Positions 1 through 8,202 of a stretch of 64,000 nucleotides of DNA are shown here, in pieces. The notes under the pieces are model-generated. The model searched no databases. It was not told the origin of the DNA and saw only the letters and a list, made by a program, of their open reading frames with translations. The position numbers and the translations under genes are program-made. Location: NCBI RefSeq assembly GCF_003721595.1, contig NZ_RJJR01000001.1:652903-716902 (forward strand), written 5' to 3'. Numbering within the stretch: position 1 is the stretch's first letter; each line of letters starts with the position of its first letter. This DNA comes from Hanamia caeni. GTDB taxonomy: Bacteria; Bacteroidota; Bacteroidia; Chitinophagales; Chitinophagaceae.

Positions 1-1493
1 TCTCCAATTTGGGCATTTCCTTCGTCATCTACTTTTAGTTTTGATAAAATTTCGATGGAATCGAACATCTCATTGATAGTGTCCGGAGCAAGGTAACTAT
101 ATTCAATATGCTGAATCTTTTCTGTTCGTTTGTCGCGGTCCTTAAATTTCCATGCATTTCTTTCCAATGCATACATATTATACATGAACCAATATCCCGG
201 CATTAATACCAACTTATCATTTGCAACATCATTGCTTACCAGGCAAAATGGAATCGGTATGTTTAGTTCGAAGGGATAATCACCTTTTGCCAAAATACAA
301 AAGGACGCAAACCTGGAATTATGCTTCAGGCTAACACACAGCCCTGGCCAAAAGCCGCGCCCCGCAATGATTTCGCCGTCTGCAGCGCGACTGTTATGAT
401 TGCTTCCGATGGTGGCGCCTGCAGCAATGTTGCTTTGCCCCATCACAAGCGCGGCACATAAGAATGAATTATTGTGGTGTTGCTCATGATTTGGAAAAAT
501 CAACGTGTTCAGCACCTCGCAACATGAAATAGTGGAATTATTGCCGAGGTATGAATTGATAAGCCGGGCTCCGTATTTTAATTGTGAATGTGCTGCCATT
601 ATAAACCGCACGGCTTTTACTCCATAAAATATACGGCAGCCATAGCCTACAATTCCATTTACCATTTCACAGCCTTCACCTATTTGTGAGGTTCTTTCCT
701 TATCACTGTTAATAGTAAGATTTTTTAATTTATTGGCACCTTTTAAGTAAGCATCGGTGCCGATAATCACGTCTTTAATAATATCGCAATCTTTAATAAC
801 ACAGCGATCACCGATAGTTCCATAAAAGCCCCTTTTTGTACTCGATTCGTTGTGCGTTAAGTCGAGAAATCTTTGTTGGAGAATTTTATCTTCAGGGTTG
901 TTGCTCCACAGGTAGGCATCACCAGGCAGCATCCTGTCAAATGGAGCTATGCGCCTTCCGCCATTTTCATTACGCACTTCTATCCAGACGCGCGTATTCT
1001 CGTTTTCACCTTCTTTCAATATACCGTTTCCAAATTTTGAATAATCTGTGGTAGCCAATTCGTTTACGTTAGTTATCATCACTTCGTTGCCGATAATATA
1101 ATGACTTAGATAACCGGCATTGTCGATACAAACATTATCGCCAAAGTCGCAGCTAATCACGTGGCTGTTATAAATGCCCACGGGCATTCTTAAGTTGTGG
1201 AATTCAAGATAAAACGGTTCAAGTTTACCAATGCGAATAAGGCCATGAAATTTTGAGTTTTTTACCAGCGTTGGATCAAATGCTTTAGACACAAAAATTT
1301 TTCCCCAGTCGTCAGATGTATTTCCGTTACGGATAAGAATTTCGATTTCTGAGCCCGACAAACGCCGATAGTCAATCCCGTTATTGTTTTGTTGATTTCT
1401 TAAATAATATTCATCCTCTCCGTCTGGAATATATTTTGGGTCAATAAAATTGTATCCTAAATTATTGATAGGGTGTTTTGTAATAATGTTCAT
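1..1493 (-). CDS. DUF4954 family protein, N-terminal part (runs off the window)
   Basis: The minus-strand frame is open from an ATG at 1493 down to base 1, about 497 codons, and the C-terminus lies outside the window. The N-terminus begins MNIITKHPINNLGYNF. The middle contains many short turns of the kind found in left-handed beta-helix (hexapeptide-repeat) acyl or nucleotidyl transferases, such as IGDRCVIKDCDIIKDVIIG and CEMVNGIVGYGCRI. This combination matches my memory of the Bacteroidota DUF4954 family, whose members are about 650-700 aa. Function is unknown; a sugar-phosphate or nucleotidyl-transferase-like role is inference from the fold only. glmS lies directly upstream on the same strand, so a link to amino-sugar metabolism is possible but unproven. 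A short-word repeat array occupies the DNA just before the start codon. Confidence 0.75.
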   Translation of the reverse strand, partial: MNIITKHPINNLGYNFIDPKYIPDGEDEYYLRNQQNNNGIDYRRLSGSEIEILIRNGNTSDDWGKIFVSKAFDPTLVKNSKFHGLIRIGKLEPFYLEFHNLRMPVGIYNSHVISCDFGDNVCIDNAGYLSHYIIGNEVMITNVNELATTDYSKFGNGILKEGENENTRVWIEVRNENGGRRIAPFDRMLPGDAYLWSNNPEDKILQQRFLDLTHNESSTKRGFYGTIGDRCVIKDCDIIKDVIIGTDAYLKGANKLKNLTINSDKERTSQIGEGCEMVNGIVGYGCRIFYGVKAVRFIMAAHSQLKYGARLINSYLGNNSTISCCEVLNTLIFPNHEQHHNNSFLCAALVMGQSNIAAGATIGSNHNSRAADGEIIAGRGFWPGLCVSLKHNSRFASFCILAKGDYPFELNIPIPFCLVSNDVANDKLVLMPGYWFMYNMYALERNAWKFKDRDKRTEKIQHIEYSYLAPDTINEMFDSIEILSKLKVDDEGNAQIG

Positions 1494-1510
1494 ATAAAGA
1501 GAAGAAATTG

Positions 1511-1564
1511 AGTGATAAGTTATGAGTTATATGTTATAAGTGATGAGCGATGAGCGATGAATGA
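1511..1564. repeat. Short-word tandem array upstream of the DUF4954 gene
   Basis: The stretch is built from reiterated words: TTATGAG/TTATAAG variants, then GATGAGC, GATGAGC, GATGAAT. It begins about 18 bases before the ATG of the minus-strand gene. It is a degenerate array of 7-8 base units rather than a perfect tandem repeat. No function can be read from it. Confidence 0.5.
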
Positions 1565-1730
1565 CAATTCGATATTTGGCGCTATTTCTTATTCGTTCGT
1601 TGCCTGAGGCGATTTATGTATCCATTTGAAATCATTTCAACTTCTACCATTTCGGAAATGTGCATCTTTTCAATATTATCAATTTATGCAAAATTTGATA
1701 CTTAATAAATTATAAGGAATAACTAATGCT

Positions 1731-1760
1731 TTACACTTTATAACTTACAACTTACAACTA
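1731..1760. repeat. Short-word array after glmS
   Basis: The words TTACACTT, TATAACTTACAA and CTTACAACT follow each other just beyond the glmS stop codon. The pattern resembles the other intergenic word arrays in the first 12 kb. It has no stem-plus-T-run structure, so I do not call it a terminator. Confidence 0.4.
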
Positions 1761-1769
1761 ATATCTAAT

Positions 1770-3608
1770 TCACTCCACCGTTACTGATTTTGCTAAATTC
1801 CTCGGCTTATCTACATCGCAACCTTTGCCAACGCCGATGTAATAAGAAATCAACTGCAAAGGAATTACGCTTAAAAGTGGTGCTATTATTTCATTTGCCG
1901 GCGGCACATAGAAAACATCATCAGCCATTGATGGGATCAGTTCATCACCTTCTGTAATGATGGCAATAACCTTTCCTTTGCGGGCCTTTATTTCCTGGAT
2001 ATTGCTCACAATTTTGGCATGATATTCATCTTTTGTGGCAACAAAAAATGTGGGCAGATTTTCATCAACTAATGCGATGGGGCCATGCTTCATTTCTGCT
2101 GCCGGATATCCTTCTGCATGGATGTAGGAAATTTCTTTCAGCTTCAGCGCTCCTTCAAGAGCGATAGGGAAATTATATCCTCTTCCAAGATACAACGCAT
2201 TATTTGCGGTTTTGTATTTGTCAGCAATAGGTTTTAAAAGGTCACCATTTTTTAAGATAGCATCTACTTTTTCGGGAATATTTTCCAGCTCAATTAATAA
2301 TTCTTTGTATTTGGCCTGGTCGATTGTTTCTTTTTCCCTGGCAATTTTTAGGGCTATCATCATCAGAACTGCCAATTGAGCGGTAAATGCTTTTGTGGAA
2401 GCCACGCCAATCTCCGGCCCTGCGTGAGTATATGCGCCTGCATGAGAAACCCTGGAAATGGAAGACCCTACAACATTTACAATTCCGAAAATAAAAGCCC
2501 CTTGTTCTTTTGCTTTTTCTATGGCCACTAAAGTGTCTGCTGTTTCACCACTTTGCGAAATCGCGATTATCACATCTCCTTTATGAACTATCGGATTACG
2601 GTATCGGAATTCAGATGCATATTCTACTTCCACAGGAATTCGGCAAAGCTCTTCAATAATATATTCTGCTTCCAAAGCGGCGTGCCAACTGGTTCCGCAC
2701 GCAATGATGATATACCGCGGAGCATTTATGAGCGCTTCAATATTTTCCTGGATGCCCTTCATCGTAATCGTACCTTTTTCTGCATCCAATCTGCCTCTTA
2801 AACAATCATAAATGGTGGTTGGCTGTTCATAAATTTCTTTCAGCATGAAATGTTCATAGCCTCCTTTTTCGATGGCAGCTAATTCTAAATCAAGATTAGA
2901 TATGTATGGTATTTTTCTTTCATTGCCCAGGTTTTTCAATATCAGCTCACCTGCTTTCACAATCGCTATTTCATAATCATTTACATAAACTACTTCCTTG
3001 GTATATTCCAGCATCGGGGTAGCATCTGAGCCTAAAAAATGTTCATCTTTTCCTATACCAATAACAAGAGGACTGCCTTTGCGCGCTGCAATTATAGTAT
3101 CGGGATTGTCTTCATCCAGCAACAGAATTACATAAGCTCCTGATACTCTTTTTAAAGCAATCCGAACCGCTTCTTCCAACGGCGAGTGCGTGTTTTTTTG
3201 AATGTCTTCAATAAAATTCAATAAAACTTCTGTATCGGTTTCACTTTTGAATGTATAGCCTTTTTTAATGAGCTCCGATTTTAGCTGCGCATAATTTTCA
3301 ATAATTCCGTTATGAATCATAGCGAGCTTACCATTGTTGCTTCGGTGGGGATGCGCATTTACATCACTTGGCTCGCCATGGGTGGCCCAGCGCGTATGGC
3401 CTATTCCAATATTGCCGTTCACAGGTTTTCCTAACAGGGATTGCTCCAATTCGGATACTTTACCTTTCTTTTTAAAAATATGCAATCCCTTTTCATTTAT
3501 CAGCGCTACTCCTGTGCTGTCGTAGCCCCGGTATTCCTGTCTTTTTAAGCCGGTGATAATGATGGGATACGCTTCCCGAGGACCAATATATCCAACAATT
3601 CCACACAT
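1770..3608 (-). CDS. glmS: Glutamine-fructose-6-phosphate aminotransferase (isomerizing)
   Basis: GlmS converts fructose-6-phosphate and glutamine to glucosamine-6-phosphate and glutamate, the first committed step towards UDP-GlcNAc for peptidoglycan and outer-membrane glycans; it acts in the cytosol. The 612-residue length is normal. The protein starts MCGIVGYIG, so after Met removal Cys2 is the N-terminal nucleophile of the class II glutaminase domain (about residues 2-220). Family motifs include GHTRWATHG near residue 70 and the HNGIIENY segment. Two SIS sugar-isomerase domains follow, with GTSWHAA, SQSGETADT and the C-terminal signature ending KSVTVE. The gene is monocistronic or leads into the DUF4954 gene about 280 bases downstream. 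I see no glmS ribozyme-like element upstream, as expected outside Firmicutes. Confidence 0.97.
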   Translation of the reverse strand: MCGIVGYIGPREAYPIIITGLKRQEYRGYDSTGVALINEKGLHIFKKKGKVSELEQSLLGKPVNGNIGIGHTRWATHGEPSDVNAHPHRSNNGKLAMIHNGIIENYAQLKSELIKKGYTFKSETDTEVLLNFIEDIQKNTHSPLEEAVRIALKRVSGAYVILLLDEDNPDTIIAARKGSPLVIGIGKDEHFLGSDATPMLEYTKEVVYVNDYEIAIVKAGELILKNLGNERKIPYISNLDLELAAIEKGGYEHFMLKEIYEQPTTIYDCLRGRLDAEKGTITMKGIQENIEALINAPRYIIIACGTSWHAALEAEYIIEELCRIPVEVEYASEFRYRNPIVHKGDVIIAISQSGETADTLVAIEKAKEQGAFIFGIVNVVGSSISRVSHAGAYTHAGPEIGVASTKAFTAQLAVLMMIALKIAREKETIDQAKYKELLIELENIPEKVDAILKNGDLLKPIADKYKTANNALYLGRGYNFPIALEGALKLKEISYIHAEGYPAAEMKHGPIALVDENLPTFFVATKDEYHAKIVSNIQEIKARKGKVIAIITEGDELIPSMADDVFYVPPANEIIAPLLSVIPLQLISYYIGVGKGCDVDKPRNLAKSVTVE

Positions 3609-3791
3609 AATTATATATTTTAAAAGGGCACAAAATAACGAAAAAGAAAGCAGTAATCATAACCTGGTATTAGCCAGAATTCAAATCTTTCCTAAAAGTT
3701 GCTTTACTGTAAAAGTTTCTTATTTAGTCTCTCAATTATTCTTTGGATAGCCAAAGGACAAATTATAATTTTATTTTCATTGAAAATCTTT

Positions 3792-4646
3792 ATGAAATAC
3801 CTGTATATTTTAAAAAAGAATCCGCTTTTTCTCCTTTATATATTTTCATTGGTGCTAACCAATGCATCGTTTGCACAAGAGAAAAAGGTTGCTTTTAAAG
3901 TGATTGCATTTTATACGGCAAGGCACGATTTGGCTCACATTAGTTTTGTGCACGAAGCCAACAGGTGGTTTCCGGCAATAGCGAGGCAATATCATTTTAG
4001 GTATGATTCTACTGATAACTGGGATAATCTTAATGCTCACTTTCTTTCACAGTACCAGGTAGTTATTTTTTTGGACGCACGGCCGGATAAACCGGCACAA
4101 AGAAAAGCGTTTCAGGAATTTATGGAAAACGGCGGGGCGTGGATGGGATTTCATTTTTCAGCCTTCGCGTTAACGCCGTCAGATTATCCAATGAATTGGG
4201 ATTGGTATCATAACCGGTTTTTAGGGTCAGGTTCTTATGTAAGCAATACGTGGCGCCCGACTTCTGCTGTATTGCGTGTTGAAAATCATTTTCATCCCGC
4301 AACAAAAAATCTTCCGGATACTTTTTCCTCTTCTCCTAATGAATGGTATCGCTGGCAAAATGATTTGCGTCAGAATCCCAATATAGACATTTTACTTTCT
4401 ATTGATTCCAGTAGCTTTCCTTTAGGAACAGGACCCAAACAAAATGAGATTTGGCATAAAGGTTATTACCCCGTTGCCTGGTCTAATAAAAATTACAGGA
4501 TGATATATGTAAATATGGGACACAATGATATGGATTATGAACATAAAATTGATTCTACTACCCGAACGCTTTCTCATACTTTCGACAATAAAATGCAAAA
4601 CCGGTTAATAGTTGGTTCACTGTTGTGGCTTGGCGGAGTACGGTGA
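3792..4646 (+). CDS. ThuA-like domain protein, exported
   Basis: This is a 284-residue protein if started at ATG 3792; the longer frame opens with a TTG at 3699 and would bury the signal peptide. From 3792 the N-terminus is MKYLYILKKNPLFLLYIFSL, then SFAQ|EKK, a typical Sec signal peptide with AQ cleavage. The mature part has the ThuA-like fold (trehalose-utilization family, related to class I glutaminase folds): the phrases VVIFLDARPDKP, FMENGGAWMGFHFSAF and the closing MIYVNMGHNDMDY. ThuA-like proteins of Bacteroidota are secreted or periplasmic and act around glycoside degradation, but the reaction is not settled. It stands alone between glmS and a toxin-antitoxin pair on the plus strand. 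Confidence 0.82.
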   Translation: MKYLYILKKNPLFLLYIFSLVLTNASFAQEKKVAFKVIAFYTARHDLAHISFVHEANRWFPAIARQYHFRYDSTDNWDNLNAHFLSQYQVVIFLDARPDKPAQRKAFQEFMENGGAWMGFHFSAFALTPSDYPMNWDWYHNRFLGSGSYVSNTWRPTSAVLRVENHFHPATKNLPDTFSSSPNEWYRWQNDLRQNPNIDILLSIDSSSFPLGTGPKQNEIWHKGYYPVAWSNKNYRMIYVNMGHNDMDYEHKIDSTTRTLSHTFDNKMQNRLIVGSLLWLGGVR

Positions 4647-4717
4647 TATAACAAGTGAGAATCCATTTTATATTTTGGCAACCGGAGATACCGGCTTTTG
4701 GATTTAAAAAAAAATGA

Positions 4718-4745
4718 CAAAATGTTTTTTATCCAACCAAAATGT
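4718..4745 (+). promoter_or_regulatory. Direct repeat CAAAATGT x2, candidate antitoxin operator
   Basis: CAAAATGT occurs at 4718-4725 and again at 4738-4745, so the copies are spaced 20 bases start to start, about two helical turns. The pair lies immediately upstream of a TAnnTTTG box and of the Xre-type antitoxin start. Antitoxins with an HTH commonly repress their own promoter, so an autoregulatory operator is a reasonable inference. Confidence 0.35.
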
Positions 4746-4747
4746 CG

Positions 4748-4755
4748 TAAATTTG
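4748..4755 (+). promoter_or_regulatory. TAnnTTTG -7 box of the Xre-RES operon
   Basis: TAAATTTG matches the Bacteroidota -7 consensus TAnnTTTG. Transcription would start around 4761, leaving a very short leader before ATG 4770. This argues against the upstream TTG (4698) and ATG (4722) starts of the same frame. No clear -33 TTTG is seen. Confidence 0.45.
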
Positions 4756-4769
4756 GAAAAAGAAACAAA

Positions 4770-5276
4770 ATGAGAAATCAATCAAAAAAAATAAAGCCTT
4801 ATTCTACCGATGATGAGTCATCGTCTTTTGTAAGTGAAGCTGCCCTTCAATATAATACATTAAAAGTAATCCTTGGCGGAAACAAAAGTCTCCAAAAGCC
4901 GTTAACCGGCGATTTTGATTTAATTGATCTTTCACGCGAAGGTGTCAAAAAATCCACCTTAAAATCTCTTGCAGATTATCTGGGAATTAATATGGAAACG
5001 TTGAGCGGCCTGTTACATTCTTCATACCGGAATATTCAACGAAAAGATGACAATGAGCTCCTTGATACCCTAAAAACTGAAAAGGTTTTAGAACTTGCGG
5101 CCTTTGCGCAGCGCGGTATTGAAGTGATTGGCGATAAAAATTCCTTTGCAGAATGGCTTCATAGCCCGCTTGTTTCTCTGGGTAATAAAATGCCATTATA
5201 TTTTTTAGATACATCTTTTGGAATTCAATTGGTGACAAAGGTATTGGGCCGTTTAGAGCAAGGTGTCTATTCATAA
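4770..5276 (+). CDS. Xre/MbcA/ParS-type antitoxin (DUF2384 C-terminus)
   Basis: A 168-residue protein from ATG 4770. The first half (about residues 40-90, REGVKKSTLKSLADYLGI) looks like the degenerate Xre-type helical HTH of RES-associated antitoxins. The C-terminal 45 residues carry the DUF2384 toxin-binding signature: FAEWLHSPLVSLGNKMPLYF, then LDTSFGIQLVTKVLGRLEQGVYS-type ending. It neutralises the RES toxin and probably represses the operon. The stop is 14 bases before the toxin start, so the pair is translationally close, in the usual antitoxin-first order. I chose the start by the promoter position; the longer frame begins with TTG and has a Lys-rich tail unlike the family. Confidence 0.88.
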   Translation: MRNQSKKIKPYSTDDESSSFVSEAALQYNTLKVILGGNKSLQKPLTGDFDLIDLSREGVKKSTLKSLADYLGINMETLSGLLHSSYRNIQRKDDNELLDTLKTEKVLELAAFAQRGIEVIGDKNSFAEWLHSPLVSLGNKMPLYFLDTSFGIQLVTKVLGRLEQGVYS

Positions 5277-5290
5277 GTGCTTTAATAAAG

Positions 5291-5758
5291 ATGGAATTAT
5301 TCAGAATTACCCAGGAAAAATTTGCTGAAGATATTTCAGGGAATGGCTCAAGGTTGTTTGGCGGACGATGGAATAGCGAAGGTTATTTTGCACTTTATAC
5401 TTCTGCATCCCGATCGCTTGCGTTGTTGGAAACGCTGGCGCATACACCCGCAAAAATGCTGGATGTAAGAAATTACCAATTAATTACTTTAAACGTTCCC
5501 GATAGTGCAGGTATAGAAAAAGTTGACCTGGCTTCTTTACCCAAATTTTGGGATGCTCCTGATACAAGAACTTTTACAAAAGAAATTGGAGACAAATTCC
5601 TGGCTGAGAGGCCCGCACTTATGTTAAAAGTTCCTTGTGTATTGATGCCGGAAGAATTTAATTATATTATTAATCCGCTTCATAAAGACATGAGTAAAGT
5701 TAAGATTTCGAATATGAGGAGGATTTTCTTTGACAGGCGGTTACAGGCAAATATCTGA
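5291..5758 (+). CDS. RES-domain toxin
   Basis: The 155 residues cover a complete RES domain. Visible are R5 (LFRIT), GGRWNSEGYFALYTS with R26 and Y36, and ALLETLAH with E47, which align with the Arg, Tyr and Glu residues around the NAD-binding pocket of RES toxins. The C-terminal NPLHKDMSKVKI region is also typical. RES toxins such as MbcT degrade NAD+ (phosphorolysis or hydrolysis) and stop growth; that activity here is inferred from the family. The frame is intact and the residues are present, so the toxin is probably active. It pairs with the DUF2384 antitoxin immediately upstream. Confidence 0.92.
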   Translation: MELFRITQEKFAEDISGNGSRLFGGRWNSEGYFALYTSASRSLALLETLAHTPAKMLDVRNYQLITLNVPDSAGIEKVDLASLPKFWDAPDTRTFTKEIGDKFLAERPALMLKVPCVLMPEEFNYIINPLHKDMSKVKISNMRRIFFDRRLQANI

Positions 5759-5770
5759 TTACAGGTTTTT

Positions 5771-7525
5771 TTAACTTTCCCGTTTGCCTTCCAACAATAG
5801 TTGCAAGGCGTTTTCAAAATTACCCGCAGCCGTTACCTGGCCCGAGTTAACAAAAAATATTTCATCTGCATTTTGAATGGTATTCAGCCGGTGTGCGATA
5901 ATAACTTTAGTTGTTTCTGAAGGTAATTTTTGCAGAATATTTTCTAGTAATTTTTCTGTTATTGTATCAATATTGGCAGTGGCTTCATCCAGAATCAATA
6001 TTTGAGGCTTGCGCAAAACCGCTCTCATAAAAGCGATTAATTGTTTTTCGCCAAGACTCATAGAGTCGCCGCCTGAAACTATTTTAGTATCCAATCCTTT
6101 TTCAAATCTCTCAACAAGGTTTGCAAGACCTTCTTTCTTAAGCTCCATCATTAACTGCTCCTGGTTGAGATTCTTAAGCTTTTCATTTCCGTACAAAATA
6201 TTGTCGCGAACGGTACCATTAAACAGGAATGGTTCCTGCAAAATGAAACCAATTTTTTCACTGAGCTCTGCAGAATTGTAGGTTTTTAAATCGTAGCCGT
6301 CCAATAAAATTTGTCCTGAAGTCGGGTCATATAAGCGTGAAATAAGCGATGCGGTGGTTGTTTTTCCTCCGCCGGTAGGGCCTACAAATGCATAAGTTTT
6401 CCCTTTGTTTAACTTGAAATTAATATCGTGCAGCACCTTTTTGCCACCAGGATATTGAAACGAAACATTTTTAAAATCAAGAAGGGAGCCGTTTTCTAAA
6501 TGATTGTGCCGGATTGCTTTTTTTTGGGACATATCGGATTCTAAATTCAAAATCACTGATATCCTGTCCCAGGCGGCCATAGCAGTTTGGAAGCTGGCCC
6601 AAAGCGTTGCAAGTTGCTGTAGCGGCTGATAAAAATATTGAACATAGGCAATGAAGCTGATTAATAAACCGATCGTAAATTCTCCCTTTGAAATTAAAAA
6701 GATTCCGAAGGACAACACGATTAATTGCGCGATGTTTGAAAAGAGAGTAAAAACCGGTGAAAAAACTCCGTTCACCAAACCCGCGCCCACACTGGCTTTA
6801 TAATTATCTGAATTTGCAAGATTAAACTTATTTCTAAAATAGTCCCTTCGGTTAAACGCTATTATAGTTTTAAAATTTCCAAGACCTTCCTGTATTTCGG
6901 CACTCAGGCCACCGGTACTTTTCAGGCTGGCTGCATTTTTTTTCTTTACCCATGGAGAAATAATTCTTACGAAAAGTAAAATAAAGACCGCGGGAACAAG
7001 TGATGCGGCGCCAAGCTCAACATGAATGGCTAATAGAAAAATTGCAGCTCCAAGCATAGTGAAAATGCTGTCAACAAACCGCATAAGCGATTGTGAAAAA
7101 AACTGGTTTACCTTTTCTGTATCATTATTAATTCTTGAGATAAGGTCGCCCGCTTTATTCTGATTAAAAAAAGCTATTGGCAATGATTGGATTTTATTGA
7201 AAACTGCATTGCGCAGGCTATATAACATTCTTATTCCGATACTGCCCATAATTTTTGTTTGCAGGTAATCTGTGGCAGCAGAAACTATATAAATAGCTAA
7301 TAAAAAGCCAGTGAACACCATCAGGCCATGCATTAATTTCGTTTGAACATAATGATCAATTGTATAACCAATCAAATAAGGTGTGAGCATTGAAAGCCCG
7401 GAGTTTAGAGCCATTACAACAAAGGCGATTACAAGATTCTTCTTTTCACCTTTCATGAAATGCAGCATTTTTCGTATTGCCGTGCTTGTGGAAGTCTTGT
7501 TTTCTTTGTAAAGATTATAATCCAT
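5771..7525 (-). CDS. ABC transporter, fused permease and ATPase (exporter)
   Basis: A half-size exporter of the MsbA/multidrug type, 584 residues from ATG 7525; a TTG at 7549 would add eight residues. Six membrane segments occupy about residues 30-310. The nucleotide-binding domain follows with Walker A GPTGGGKTTT, a Q-loop FILQEPF, Walker B ILILDEATANID and H-loop IIAHRL. The ABC signature reads MSLGEKQ instead of LSGGQ, a relaxed form. It should work as a homodimer in the inner membrane exporting lipid or a hydrophobic compound; substrate unknown. Its end abuts the RES toxin end (convergent). Confidence 0.9.
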   Translation of the reverse strand: MDYNLYKENKTSTSTAIRKMLHFMKGEKKNLVIAFVVMALNSGLSMLTPYLIGYTIDHYVQTKLMHGLMVFTGFLLAIYIVSAATDYLQTKIMGSIGIRMLYSLRNAVFNKIQSLPIAFFNQNKAGDLISRINNDTEKVNQFFSQSLMRFVDSIFTMLGAAIFLLAIHVELGAASLVPAVFILLFVRIISPWVKKKNAASLKSTGGLSAEIQEGLGNFKTIIAFNRRDYFRNKFNLANSDNYKASVGAGLVNGVFSPVFTLFSNIAQLIVLSFGIFLISKGEFTIGLLISFIAYVQYFYQPLQQLATLWASFQTAMAAWDRISVILNLESDMSQKKAIRHNHLENGSLLDFKNVSFQYPGGKKVLHDINFKLNKGKTYAFVGPTGGGKTTTASLISRLYDPTSGQILLDGYDLKTYNSAELSEKIGFILQEPFLFNGTVRDNILYGNEKLKNLNQEQLMMELKKEGLANLVERFEKGLDTKIVSGGDSMSLGEKQLIAFMRAVLRKPQILILDEATANIDTITEKLLENILQKLPSETTKVIIAHRLNTIQNADEIFFVNSGQVTAAGNFENALQLLLEGKRES

Positions 7526-7726
7526 CTGTTTTTTAAAATTGCGAAGCAAAAGTAAAGTGAAATGCTATTTTTTTCGGACGGCTTTTCGGTAAGCGAGGGT
7601 TTTATGGCGGTGAAATGTAAAAACTTAAACTAAACTCAAAATCCGCAAGAAAAAAATCATTATACAGTAAGCAAACAAATATCTCTGATTTTTATTTACC
7701 TGATATCAAAGTGACATTTAAGTGCT

Positions 7727-8008
7727 TTATTTTACAACTACCTCAAGAATTACTTTTTCACCGAGCTCTTCATTCACTCTTTCTATAATTTTAGATTTTT
7801 GATAGGTTAACTCATGTTTTAATGGAGCCACTGATGTGTAAATGAATAAAGTAGAATTTATAATTTCAATTTTGTCTGTATAATTTGAAATTGTTTTTCC
7901 CATAATTTTTTCCCACGCATCCTTTATCTGCATGGCTTGCATCCCGCTTTTAAGTTTGCTTTTTTTCAGAAATTCTTTTAATGCATCGCCGATTGATAAT
8001 TCTGACAT
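7727..8008 (-). CDS. DUF721 (DciA-like) protein
   Basis: A 93-residue protein with the DUF721 layout: a short helical N-terminus (IGDALKEFLKK), the WEKIMG segment near residue 32, then the alternating LFIYTSVAPLKHELTYQKSKII region and NEEL near the end. DciA, the best-known DUF721 protein, is a helicase-loading factor for DnaB in many bacteria lacking DnaC; short Bacteroidota members are KH-like domain only. recF lies about 195 bases upstream on the same strand, a recF-DUF721 arrangement that supports a replication or repair role. Whether this short form loads helicase is inference. Confidence 0.82.
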   Translation of the reverse strand: MSELSIGDALKEFLKKSKLKSGMQAMQIKDAWEKIMGKTISNYTDKIEIINSTLFIYTSVAPLKHELTYQKSKIIERVNEELGEKVILEVVVK

Positions 8009-8030
8009 GTTATTTATTGAAGGGGATAAT

Positions 8031-8070
8031 TGCTAAATGGTTGAATTGTTATATTGTTGAATTGTTATAT
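8031..8070 (-). repeat. Word array in the DUF721 leader (AACAATTCAA units)
   Basis: Read on the minus strand this is a run of ATAACAATTCAAC words. It contains AACAATATAACAATTCA (8058 to 8042), identical over 17 bases to 11683-11699. Its near end lies about 23 bases before the DUF721 ATG. No encoded function is seen. Confidence 0.55.
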
Positions 8071-8123
8071 CGTATCTCATTTACAATAGCTAAATGGTTT
8101 TGCTAATTTAAACTTTTGAAGTG

Positions 8124-8157
8124 CTTCTAAACAATCTAAACTTCTAAACCATCTAAA
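8124..8157. repeat. 17-bp tandem repeat between recF and DUF721
   Basis: CTTCTAAACAATCTAAA at 8124-8140 is followed directly by CTTCTAAACCATCTAAA at 8141-8157, one mismatch in 17. Further TCTAAAC words continue to about 8182. The repeat lies just beyond the recF stop codon. Confidence 0.7.
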
Positions 8158-8202
8158 CTTAATTTGTAAACAGTTCTAAACTAATTTAAGCGGCAAATTT
8201 CC

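Noticed and set aside
836..1054. 72-codon plus-strand frame
   Set aside because: Lies wholly inside the open minus-strand DUF4954 frame and has no protein-like character.
3600..3790. glmS-type ribozyme or riboswitch upstream of glmS
   Set aside because: No conserved ribozyme core; the gap is short and AT-rich.
4987..5274. 95-codon minus-strand frame
   Set aside because: Antisense shadow of the Xre antitoxin gene.
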